This document shows, piece after piece, positions 1 through 10,378 of a DNA stretch of 64,000 bases (positions are counted from its first letter, which is position 1; the number at the start of each line of letters is the position of its first letter). This DNA is from Nectonema munidae (taxonomy: Eukaryota; Nematomorpha; Nectonematoida; Nectonematidae). Both the position numbers and the translations under genes were made by a program. The notes under the pieces were generated by a model that searched no databases, was not told the origin of the DNA, and saw nothing but the letters and a program-made list of their open reading frames with translations. The stretch spans positions 1,082,001-1,146,000 of the forward strand of contig JAUIRK010000953.1 of assembly GCA_030549495.1 (NCBI GenBank). The letters are read 5' to 3'.

Positions 1-378
1 TCCCCTAAAGGGTAGAGGAAAGGGGGTCATGAATGTGTTAAATATGCGTTACAAGGGAGGAGTTGAAAATTTCATTATTCGCATTACAAAATAACCCTGC
101 CATGTTTATATTAGAGAAAATTTTATAAAGTTGGGAAACCAAAATAATATTAGATATTTTAAAAGAGGGGGCATGTAAATTTTTTATCTTCTCAAGGGGG
201 AGTGGGACATAGAAGTTTAGGAATCAGTGTTAGATCTTTGGAAATTGTGCTCTGCTCTAAAATTTAACGTCTTTTTTTGCATCTTTTGTAAAAAAAAGTG
301 TTTCTTTTGTTTTATTAACTTGAATAAGGTTAGAAATATTTCTGTTTTATAACCTACGACACCAATAGCTATCTATTT

Positions 379-738
379 TTAATGTTTTAGGTTAGCTACT
401 GTCATAAACTTTAATTTAAAAAAGCTTACTTCTTTAGAAAAGCATAGTCTATTAATATCGCTTAAAACTTCACTAGCTTTTTGAACACCATTTTGAATTG
501 ACTTTACTAAATTTTCATTTTCATTTGTTAAAATTTCATTTTCTTTAGTTTCATTATTTTTGAATTTGTTTTCTAATTGGTAAATTAAACTTCGAAGATT
601 TGTAATGGATACATCAAATTCTTCTTTAAGCTTTTCTTTATTAGTTAAACTTTTGTTTTTCTTTTCGCTAAGTTTTTTTTGTCTAGCAGAATTTCTCTCT
701 GCCAATCTTTTAAGCATTGCTTCTTTTTTGGATTCCAT
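379..738 (-). CDS. Small lysine/glutamate-rich coiled-coil protein, hypothetical
   Basis: This is an intronless 119-residue ORF read leftward. The start ATG sits in AATAATGGAATCC, an acceptable animal context, and a second Met follows at residue 8. Residues 1-45 are very rich in K, E, R and Q; residues 40-95 are a plausible heptad-type coiled coil (LRSLIYQLENKF, then an acidic ENEN stretch and a further helix ending near LSDINRL). No signal peptide or membrane segment is seen. A possible poly(A) signal (AATAAA on the minus strand) lies at about 311-316, some 65 nt past the stop. I do not recognise the family. The biased composition could occur by chance in AT-rich DNA, but the even codon use and the processing signal favour a real small gene or last exon. 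Confidence 0.45.
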   Translation of the reverse strand: MESKKEAMLKRLAERNSARQKKLSEKKNKSLTNKEKLKEEFDVSITNLRSLIYQLENKFKNNETKENEILTNENENLVKSIQNGVQKASEVLSDINRLCFSKEVSFFKLKFMTVANLKH

Positions 739-1127
739 TATTATTGAATTATTATCACGAATGTTTAAATTTAAATAACGCCATTGTTGAAAAGAATAAA
801 ATAATAAAAAAATTTAAAATAAAAATAAATAGTTAAATTAGAAAATCTAAATTTGATGAAAAAAATTAATATCAATAATGTGGATATCTAATCTAGAATT
901 TTTTTTACATAATTATCTAGAGGAGAGATCCTTAGCCATTTTGCAAAATAGGACAAACTTTCAATTGGCTGAAAAGTTATTTAATAAGACTTTTGTTATT
1001 GCTTTTTAATATCCCATTGGTCTACATCAATTTTATTTTTTTTATACGCAAAATGTTGCATAACTAGTGATCTATAAGTATAAATTAATGAATTTTACCA
1101 CGATATTACTCATAAAATTGCAAAAAT

Positions 1128-1290
1128 ATAGGTAATAACTTATTTAACCACGTCTCCTCAAATGAGGTGTATCAAATCCTACTGGAGATGAACCATCGAA
1201 GTATACAGGTTGGAGGTGAATATCGTAGTATCCAGGCATATAGGTAATAACTTATGTACCATCATCTCGCCGAATGAGGTATATCAAATT
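1128..1290. repeat. Direct repeat, two copies, about 112-bp spacing
   Basis: ATAGGTAATAACTTAT begins at 1128 and again at 1240. Each is followed by a matching CTC..AATGAGGT(G/A)TATCAAAT stretch. The two units differ by scattered substitutions, so this is an old duplication. Confidence 0.6.
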
Positions 1291-1488
1291 TTACATCCAG
1301 CAAAATATGAACATTGTCTCCCTAGTCATTTGTACATGGAATATATATATATATATATTCTCTTTAAAAGTATCTCTTATAACATATTTTAATTATAACT
1401 ATTAAATAAATTGATATTTTTCAGTTTTCTTTGTAATTAGCAAATGAGGGAAGCATATTTTTTATATTTGGTAATAGAACCTAAATTT

Positions 1489-1640
1489 ATTTGTAGATTT
1501 TTATAAAATAATTTTAGTTTTTTATAAATTAAGCTTCGTTTTTATAACTTTTGAATTATATTTTTTTTTCATTTTAAACCACTCTCCTACAAATACCTAA
1601 ATTTATTTGTAGATTTTTAAAAAATAATTTTAATTTCCGG
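1489..1640. repeat. Direct repeat, two copies, about 107-bp spacing
   Basis: ACCTAAATTTATTTGTAGAT followed by TTTTANAAAATAATTTTA occurs near 1489 and near 1597. It is an independent short duplication next to the one at 1128. Confidence 0.55.
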
Positions 1641-3189
1641 TTCTCACACGAAACCCACAGAAATATTTTTCTGCATGAAGTTTTAGGAAACTCTTCTTTA
1701 TTATGTAATAAATATTCTCATAACCTGTACGGTTGAACGTGGGTATACAACTTCATCTCCAATCTGTATACTACGATGGTTTCTATCTCATAGTAAGATT
1801 TTTGAGGGTATAAAATGTTAATCTACTTTATTTCGTTATTACTTTCATGTGGTCTAGGTTAAATGACTTAAAATTAATTTCATAAACCCGTACTTGAACT
1901 AAAAATTTCACCCAAAATTTTTTCCATTGGATAAAGTACATTTATAATAAAATATTTTCTGAAAAAAAATTTGAAAAATTTCATTCAATTTTTAAAAAAA
2001 AGAAGTTTTTGTCGAAAAAAAGTTTACATTTTTAACGCGATTTTTTTTAATTAAAATTATTTTTTTCTAATTTTTACATTTACTTATTCAAAATCGCTTA
2101 TATTTTATTTTAAAATTTTTGATATATATTTATGATTTTAACAATTTAAAAAAAAATCGAGTTAAAATTTTAATTTTTAAATAGAACTTTATGCGAGAAT
2201 TTTTTAAAGCATGCCTATCTTAAAGAGCATCCTTTTACCAGCATTTTGCATTTTGTTTAAGAAAATTTTTTTATAAGCATTGGAACAATATGGACAATTT
2301 TACCATTTTTTACTATATTTTAGCGTGTAAAATGAATAATCACATATTTTTTTTGCATATTCTTAAAATATACCTAATATTTAAACATAATACGTTGAAA
2401 AAATTGATTTTTTTAAAAAAATTACAAGGGCCCTACAATTTCTTCAAATTTCCGATTTTAATATCTCATGTTAAGGGTAATAACTGATTACGAAAATGTA
2501 TTACTATTTTAAATTTGACTTTTTTAAAATACTTTTTTTTCACTCTGAACTTGATAAAAAAAATTTTATATGAAAATATCCATCAATATTCAGAATTAAG
2601 GACACTTTTATACTATATTATTGATAAAAAAACCTTGCTATTTAGGACAACTTTTCCATAAGCTACTTGTATCAAATTGGTTGTTGTTTATTGAGTACGA
2701 TGCAACAGTTTAGCTAACAAAATAAGAAAAAATATGCATAATAATTTTTTAACTGTTTGTAGTACCCGTATATTATGAAATTAATTCAGTAAAAATTGTT
2801 GGGCAAAATTGATAAACAAGTCTACATTTCACTATTAGATGTTTGTAGAAAGGTTTTACATCTTCATTCATCTCTTGATGGAGATGGCTACTTTGCTATG
2901 AATGTCTGTTTCAACATCATTTTTTGCATAATAATGTTTAACTGCCTATGTAAAAAATGGTTATGCAAGATTGATAAACATGTTTATACTGTACTTTTTA
3001 AGATAATTTTTGCAAAGATTTCGATTTCATTTGTCTCTTTATTTAGATTGTTGCTTTTTTTATTATAAATTGCTGTTTCTATATCACTTTTCAGAATTTT
3101 ATATCGAATAAAAGGGACATCACTGCTTCTATTTTTTATTATAAAAACTAGCTATTTTTTCCTAAATATTCACTGTTCGCAATGACTTA

Positions 3190-4910
3190 TATAAAAAGAA
3201 ATGAATTGCCTTTGGAAAAAATCCAAGTAATCAAGTCTTAATTCAGGTAAAAACAGCTTGCACAGACTTACTTATGAATTTGGTTGTAGTAAAAACCAAA
3301 TCCGTTCAATATTAAAAAAAAATTGAAGCTCAAAACTTCACAATGTTAATAATAATAATAATCGAAAAAGGACATACTCACGACCATTTCAAAAAATAGA
3401 AGAACTGTGGTGTTGGCATTGTCATGCAAGAAACATGAATGTACCAGTGACAGGACCTCTGTTGCAAGAGCAAACGCAAAAAATAGCAGAAGCTAAAAAT
3501 GTTACGTCATTCAAAGCTTCAAATTTTTTTTCATAAAAAAAATTAAAATCATAATTTTAAAGTTTTCCCAATCTACATTGTGCCATGATCTCTGGCGAAA
3601 GAGGAGGCGTTAGAGACGGTATACTTTCTAACTTCAAGTCTTTTTAATCAGTATATAATTAGATATTTTTAGTATATCACTTTTATAGAATTTTTATTTT
3701 ATGTTAAAAAATCATCAATACCAGTACCATTTCGCTCCGAAAGAGGTAAATATAAAGTTGATTTTTTCAGGTCATTATTTCCTTGCGCGTATGCAGCTCT
3801 AGCTTTTTATGGAATTAAAACTTTGCTTACTTTTAGTTACTTTATTGTAACTAATTCATAAATTTTTTTCTTTTCTTCAAAACCTATTTACACAATGTTG
3901 GTCAATGTTTGATCATGTTTAAAAAAGCTAGCTATGTTTGAAATTTATTGAATTTTGAGATTTTTTTTATACATTAACCATTAAGTCTGAATGAATGAAG
4001 TTTAGACAAGTACCGTTTGATAAAAATTTTCTAAGACTTTTAAAATCTAATACTAATTCAGCCTTCTCTGGAACGCTATGGTGTTTTTTCCGATCGAGAC
4101 ATTGTGTGCTTTAGCTCCATTTTATTTTGCATAATAAACTTTTTTATTTCATACTTCATATCCCGAAAAACAACTAAAATTCCAATTATCTTATCTTCAT
4201 ATAAATAAGTTTTAATCAAAATTTTAACTTAAAATTAATTTATTAAAATATTCGCTACCATGAAAAATATTCATAAAAAGTTAATTGGGAGGGAGATAGT
4301 TAAAAAACTAAGTGTTTTTTTAGTATACAGGGTTAATGATAAGAACATTTACTAACCATAGATGTATCGGTTTTTAGAAGATGTTAAGCAATGGAAAGGA
4401 AGGTTACCTGAAATTATTCAGGATTACTCACCTAAATATATATATAACATGGACGAGACTGCCTTTTTTCCTATCTTTACCAGGTCGTACGTTATCTGTT
4501 CGTGGGGAAGAATGCACTGGAGATAAACGAAACAAAGAGCGTTTGAGTGTCGCATTACTTACAAATATGACTGGTTACAACTGAAAAGCCAATTGTAATT
4601 GGGTTAAAAAAATCAACATTTTCTCCACATTTTAGAAATTTTTAACAAAAAGTTAATAAAGGAAAAACGTGAAACTATTTTATTTAAACTTCAGTTGCGC
4701 TATGTTCTTTGCTCTATTGAGAATGATTCCATCAAAGAAATAGTGACTCCTCTACAATCAATAATATGGATCAAAAAATGCTTCAAAAAATGCGGATTCA
4801 CGTTGCCGTCTTTCAGTGACGATAACTTGGAGAATGACGTTTCAGAAGAAAATACAAATCTTCTGCTTTACATTAGATATCGTCTGATTATTCTGGTCGT
4901 TAACGGGTTA
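3190..4910 (+). pseudogene. Tigger/pogo-type (DDE_1, CENP-B-like) transposase relic
   Basis: Three conserved blocks appear in order. At 3195-3330 there is a decayed psq-like HTH region (RNELPLEKIQVIKS). At 3350-3535 there is a CENP-B-type HTH with NVPVTGPLLQEQTQKIAEA and FKASN. At 4360-4640 the catalytic region reads PKYIYNMDETAFF, then GDKRNKERLSVALLTNMTG and KPIVIGL; the D in NMDET is the first or second acidic catalytic residue of the family. A third block at 4740-4810 reads VTPLQSIIWI..CFKKCGF, the usual end of these enzymes. Blocks sit in different frames with stops between them, so the gene is dead. The right end near 4857-4909 shares about 50 bp with the small element at 60889-61032. 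No left terminal repeat was found. Family assignment is firm; the exact limits are not. Confidence 0.8.
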
Positions 4911-6329
4911 AAAAAGATCTTTTTGTCTACTTGTCTGAAATTGATGCTGAATGTACATTTACTTCTTTATTCGGAGTAAACCTATTTATCATTCAGCTAA
5001 AAAATTTACTAGAACATCAGAGTTCTCTTCCAGTATCTTCATCAGCTGAGTCATCACTATCAATATTAAACTCACAAAACACGATATATTTTATAATTAA
5101 AATATAGGTAACATAGAGATAAAAATATTTAAATGATATATATAGTTACCATATGGTAACATAGATATAAAAATGTTTTTGTTCAAAATTCAAAAAGAAA
5201 AATTATAAAGGATAAAGTGAAGTTAAATTTTAACTTTGAAATTAGAAATTGTTGAATTTAGTCCTTTGAGAAGAAAATAAGAAGAATAATCACTTACTCT
5301 TTTTTAGCAGCCATTTTTTCAATTGTATTAAAAACAAGGAAAGAAATAAGGCAATTACAAATTTTATAGATAAGTAAAATAGGTTTTAAACAAACTTAAA
5401 AATGCTTAGTCTGAACAAAAATCAAATCAGTTAATCAAAATAATCAATAAAAAATAACATATTTTGAGTTACCATATGTTAACATATGGGTAGTTAAAAT
5501 GGTCAAAGGCTTCTAATGTTGAATCTACAAAATTCGTTGTTTCTGTCCTTTTTGTAATTAATAAGATCATTTTTGGTATAAGCTAAATTGTTTTGCATTC
5601 GTAGTCAACGAGTATATTGAGAAAATTCAAGACCTTTTTTTTTTTGACTCATTTTGATTAATCGAAGATGCAGTTTGTTGATTTAGTAACCTTTTCAAGC
5701 TCCGTATTTTCTTACTTTGATTGAATTAATTATTTCAGAGGACGTAAATTCAAATGCATTGCCTTCCTAAGAGAGAATTTGCACGCTTGGGAATACAGTG
5801 AAGGATGATATATATATATAGCAAAGTTAACGTTTGAGTTTATTATTAAATAAGGTAATTTGGTTACAAATTTAAAATTTGCGAGATATTAAAAAATATA
5901 TAAAAGCATTAAAAATTCATATTTTCATATTTGTAATATTGAAATTTTTGTGAAACTCATAAAATTTTGCCAATTGGAATTTCTTGCCATAAAATAGAAT
6001 CTAAAATGAAATAAAAATTTTATGAGCTTATAAATAGTTTTAATTTAGCAATGCCATATTTTTAATTATAAAAATATAATTTCAATTTTAAGTAAATCTT
6101 GTTTTGAGACTTATTATCTGCCTTAAAAAATTCCCAAGTCCTCCTAATATAAATTAAAATAATATAAAAATAAGGCACACTTTTATTGAAATAAAAGAAA
6201 TGGAAAATAGAAAAATTATTTCACAATATTGCAATCAGACGCTATTCTTCAAGAGTAAAGTGAAAAGAGAGAGTGCAGGGTAATAAAGTGGTAATGGCGG
6301 GGTGATGTATTAGTAACAAGGAGACGCAG
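4911..6329. other. Non-coding stretch with repeated palindromic words
   Basis: No gene is recognised. The perfect palindrome GTTACCATATGGTAAC is at 5145-5160, and the near copy GTTACCATATGTTAAC is at 5468-5483. The phrase GGTAACATAGAGATAAAAAT near 5107 recurs in altered form just after the first palindrome. These may be the ends of a small unidentified element of about 370 bp. Confidence 0.35.
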
Positions 6330-7005
6330 GTAGGTGCTGATTGAGTGCGATTTGAAGTGTCAGTTGACAGAAGGTTACCTCAAAATGAATTAGACCCCTT
6401 CACTCTTGACAACTTACGCCTACTACATGACATTTTAGACTTAGTTCTCTCTAACAACTTATTTTCCATAATTATGCTGCTTACATACAGATTAAGGGTC
6501 TCCCAATGGGCGGTAAGATGTCTTTCGTTTTTTCTAACGTTTAGATGAATAAACTATACAACCCTCATTCCACATGAGAGATGGTCCCGCTATGTCGATG
6601 ACATTTTTTCCCTATATCACCACAATGAACAACTCCTTTCTGAATTCTTCAACTCTGCTAACAAAATTGACCCCAACATTCACTTCAATATGGAAATGGG
6701 GTTTTCACCACTCAGCTTCCTAGTCGCTAAACTAAAGCCTTCTAAGAAGTCCATCGTCATCGAATACAAAAATACTCACTCACATTTCACCAAAAAAGCT
6801 CTATACATTGGATACCTAAAACGTATTGCTACCTTTAACAAGAGAGAATCTTAAACTCACTTATGATCCCAGATTTCATATGGTTTTTCTCAACTTACAA
6901 ACATCATATACAAAGTCACATGTAATTTGTGTAGTAGCATCTACATTGGTGAAACCAAACGTTTAGCATTAACCTTGGCTTTACAGACATATGGCAATTT
7001 ACTCC
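6330..7005 (+). pseudogene. Penelope-like element relic: reverse transcriptase plus start of GIY-YIG nuclease
   Basis: The RT part reads LRLLHDILDLVLSNNLFS, then after a frame change IQIKGLPMGGKMSFVFSN, then WSRYVDDIFSLY, then FNSANKIDPNIHFNME and LSFLVAKLKPS. GLPMGG and RYVDD are the RT B- and C-box forms typical of Penelope-like elements rather than of LINE or LTR RTs. At about 6895-6965 follows NIIYKVTCNLCSSIYIGETKR, the GIY-YIG nuclease signature (YK(V)TC..C...YIGET.R) that such elements carry after the RT. Frame changes at about 6480 and 6545 and a stop near 6853 make it a pseudogene. The C-rich stretch at 8340-8480 (..DIKRHFNSHSN..) may be its 3' part, separated by the piggyBac relic at 7320-8170; that link is inference. 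Confidence 0.75.
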
Positions 7006-7319
7006 AGATCAAATTTTAAGTTGCTAATGCCAAAAAATTTTCCATAATACTTTAAGTAATTATATTATGTACATTTAATTTTATAAAAGAAAAATCAAAT
7101 AGAATTATTTAAGCTTTTATTCGACTTAATGACCTTCTATATTAATGTAGTTGCACATTTGGATCACACAAATACATAATAATTCAATCTTTTTTGTTAA
7201 AAAATATTTAAAAAAAATTTATTTTCACTTTTGAAAATATACTATCGTAGTGTTTTCAAGTTAAGGACAAAAGCTTTTATTACAGTTTTGATTTGCAAAA
7301 CATACAAAAAGCAAAAAAA

Positions 7320-8170
7320 AGGACACTCGCGTAAAATTAGAAGCAATTAACGCATATTAGTTTAAAGCGTAATTTGCAAGTTTGAATAGAGCATTTCGAA
7401 CATTTTCTGGTGCTTCGTTTTTTCATGGGTAAGCATATAAAACAAAATCCTCTGGTGGAAGAAGCTGAAGATGGTTGGGAAAAGCCAAAAAAGTTGAGGA
7501 GGGATTTAGTTTTCAAGTTTGTTTGGGCTAGATTAGATCTTACTCTGATTGATAAAAGTAGAGAGAGCCTTTTTATGAAAATTTTCCTTCTTCCACTTTT
7601 TATAGAAGGAAAATCTTGGGGGAATTGAACTTGGATATGATAAAGGAGTTCAGGCAAGCCATGTCTAAATTATTGCTGAATATTGCCATCGGCCACCTTC
7701 TACAAGGCTTCTAGCTACAATATTGCTTGAGCATCCTGTTGCCAACATCTACTCCACTTTTATGCTTGTTATATTCAATCATTGATTCAGATTTGCCCGC
7801 AATGGAAGTTATTTCAACTTTTTCGGTGTTGTGACAATAAAATGTAAACAACTTTGAGGTTTCGTTTCGCATATCGTTTCGAAATGTATGCCGAGAGAAA
7901 AGCATCTTTCTAATAAACTACACGAGTTTTACACTAATTTAGTTTGAGAGTTTTCAGGTAGTTCGGCTGTAAAATTTTCGGGATAAATCTTTTCGTAGAC
8001 ATGAAATTCCCACATACAGCGTAGTTTTTCGTAAGGGCACACCTGGCTATTTCATGAGAAGTAAAAAACCTATCCATATTAATACCAATACCCTCGGCAA
8101 ATTTGAATCGGAAAGAAGTCGTTTTACTTTGGAAATAGCGTAAAAATAACTTCGGTCTTCTAAACCGAAA
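7320..8170 (-). pseudogene. piggyBac-type (DDE_Tnp_1_7) transposase relic, C-terminal half
   Basis: Read leftward, the fragment gives GINMDRFFTSHEIARCALT (piggyBac 'DnFFTS' block), then a retained GN(T/F)-K(R)FIP block. Next come KLFTFYCHNTEKVEITSI and MIEYNKHKSGVDVGNRM (the 'EYNK.K.GVD..D' block). Last is a cysteine-rich end, FCFICLPMKKRSTRKCSKCS followed by further cysteines, matching the C-terminal zinc-binding tail of the family. The parts are in at least three frames. It lies between the two halves of what looks like one Penelope-like element and may have inserted into it. No terminal repeats were identified. Confidence 0.72.
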
Positions 8171-8339
8171 ATATATATTTCAGTTTTCAGCTTTTTGAAT
8201 CGTTTATTTGATCAATTTTAATACCACAATGCCCTGATTTTTTCGGATCATAAATTTTTACAAAAAAAGTACACGCCCACCAAGAAAAAGCACAAAGTTT
8301 CCTTTCGCACATTTCGAAAAAAAACTCAGATCTATTTTA

Positions 8340-8480
8340 AATTCAATTACACCTAACTATTCTAGATACCGCTACTAACTACATACAAAGAATACCACAT
8401 ATCATTACCTAAACCTGACATCAAGAGACACTTCAATTCTCATTCAAATACGCTTACGTCTCCATGCTATTAATAGATCA
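8340..8480 (+). pseudogene. Possible 3' remnant of the Penelope-like element
   Basis: The plus strand becomes C-rich and T-poor again as in 6330-6960, and one frame gives KPDIKRHFNSHSNTL, which resembles the '..VxxHFNxxxHxx..' tail after the GIY-YIG domain. It is short and without confirmation; it would be the far side of the piggyBac insertion. Confidence 0.3.
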
Positions 8481-8615
8481 CCCCTCCCACAGCCTTTACC
8501 ATTTTCAAGACACATTCTATTACTTTAAATAAAAATTATTGCATAATAAAAATAGAAACTGTCTACTTTAATTGTTCTATTCAATCATTGCACTTAGCAG
8601 AATTATCTCCTAAGG

Positions 8616-10378
8616 CAGGGTTTCCCAACCTTTTTGATGCTGTGTACCACTTATGGACTTATGCTGTGTAGGTACGTTCCACCTAACTTTAACGATTAGT
8701 TTTTGACCATAAAAGAACTATACTAAAAGGTTAACAGACACAATAGCATACAAATATAATACAAGTAAACGAATCCGCAATTAAAAAATATACAAAACTA
8801 AACTTAATTTATTTGGACATGTGCATGACCATAAACAAGCAAAATAATTTACTTATCAACCAATAAGTTCTCACCCGTAAGTCATACGATGGCTGGGGTT
8901 GCTTTTCTTCGACTAGTTTTGCAAGCCGTGGAGATATTTGTTCACCTCGGAAATTGTGTTTGGGGTTTACAAGACGATTTCTTGTCTTCGACTTGATTGT
9001 AAGATTGTTTCTTGCTCGCATTTGTAAATACGAGAAGCTGATGAATTGCTTTTTCACTAGTGACGGATAGGAGGGACTTACATTTAACCAGAAGTTGGCC
9101 AATTTATGATTTCACCTTCGTTGCACTGCAAATCGATGAGTTCTTCTTGTTTACCAGTTCCCACTGTGAGATCACAAGTGTTAATAGTAGTGAATGGATT
9201 TTGAATGTAAGTGCATGGTTATGCATCACGAAAGAAGTACTGCCTGATTTCATCTTTCAACAGAAGGAGATCTTTGGTGATCTCTTGACCAAATGCAATA
9301 CTAGGCTCCCCCCTCCCTAAGTGACGCCACATTCTCACACATTCCAAACGGTCTGTTCTCAATCCACAATTCGAGCAAATGCAGTGAATTTGATTGAGAA
9401 AACAATGATGTTATTCTCAGCGCCCTGAAGAGAACAATTGAAATGATACATGACTCCAAAAATATCTGACAGGTAGGCAAGGTAAAGAATGAAGTTTCCA
9501 TCTTCAAGGAACTTCTGAACTTCCTGATCTTTTGTTTGGAAAAAACTGAAGCAGCTCCTTTCTCAGTACAAAAAGGAGCATGGTGGTATTCCCTCGAGAC
9601 AGCCACCCCCCTTCCGTATGAAAAGCAATGTCGTGTATTCTGATCCGATATCCTCACAGATGACCTTGAAAAGACGACTATTTAGGGCAGATGTCATAAT
9701 GTAGTTTACCATCTTAACCACCAGTTTCAATCTTTTCTTCATATCGGGAGGTAGAACTTTAGCAGAGAGAGCAAATCGGTGTATGAAACAGTGAACAGAT
9801 GGAGACACTGCTTACACCCGAGCTTGGAACCCAGATTTTCTCCCAAGCATAACAGGAGCGCCGTCAGTTGTGCAACCTACTAGCTTGGTTCAAGGGAGAC
9901 CATTTTCTTCGAAAAAGTTATCATAAGCTCGAACACGTCTTCTCCTTTTGTTGTAGTTGTCATTTCATTGGTCAAGAGTAATTCACTTCGAATTGCATCC
10001 TCAGTAGCATAACGCACATATACCAGAGGTTGTGCGCAGTTTGACACGTCCGTTGATTCGTCCAGTTGTATTGCAAATCCATATTTTGAGCCCTGTACTT
10101 CCGTAATGACTTGTTCATTTAACCACAGCACTGTGCCTACTAAGTTAACAGAATGTGTGTGCATGCTACATTATACGCATATGCACATATTTACATGTAT
10201 TTCAGTTGAGGAACTAAAAAAAGAACTTTAGCCAAATTCACAGTACACTACATTTCTCTGTGTGGGAATTTCTGTGAAAACAAGTACTTTTTTGAATTTT
10301 TGGAAAACATCTCGCGTACCACTTGGAAGGCTTTCACGTACCACCAGGGGTACGCGTACCACAGGTTGGGAACCCATG
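8616..10378 (-). mobile_element. hAT element with ZBED5/SCAND3-type transposase relic
   Basis: The left end begins CAGGGTTTCCCAACCT and the right end is AGGTTGGGAACCCATG, an imperfect inverted pair of 16 bp. Inside the ends, GTGTACCAC and its complement also pair. This start ('CAGGG/CAGTGGTTCTCAACC..' type) is characteristic of hAT families. Flanking 8-mers do not match (TCCTAAGG versus TAAATCTA), so the target duplication has decayed or one end is displaced. The interior encodes the minus-strand transposase relic listed next. Confidence 0.7.
8800..10165 (-). pseudogene. ZBED5/SCAND3-like hAT transposase, disrupted
   Basis: Read leftward: 9880-10164 gives YGFAIQLDESTDVSNCAQPL followed by VYVRYATED, the catalytic 'LDESTD' block. 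9563-9808 gives VHCFIHRFALSAKVLPPDMK and a 'VVKMVNYIMTSALNSRLFK' helix. 9301-9560 is a mix of frames. 8809-9102 gives FWLNVSPSYPSLVKK, then NLTIKSKTRNRLVNPKHN and SPRLAKLVEEKQPQPSYD, the C-terminal block where the family usually has 'LTxIKSKxRNRLxxE..' . The order matches vertebrate ZBED5-type proteins and their parental transposons. At least three frame changes exist. A second copy of the family is at 53490-54800 in the other orientation. Confidence 0.75.

Larger units (their letters stand above)
739..3189. other. AT-rich stretch without a recognisable gene
   Basis: There is no ORF with family resemblance here. Two short direct repeats are visible (listed separately). Around 2740-2830 and 2925-2985 there is a loose duplication of about 180-bp spacing, each part containing 'cataataat..ttaactg' and 'gattgataaac' words, which accounts for the ORF at 2796-3068. 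Confidence 0.5.

Noticed and set aside
7410-7628. Plus-strand open frame 72 codons
   Set aside because: Antisense shadow of the piggyBac C-terminal region, which carries the family motifs on the minus strand.
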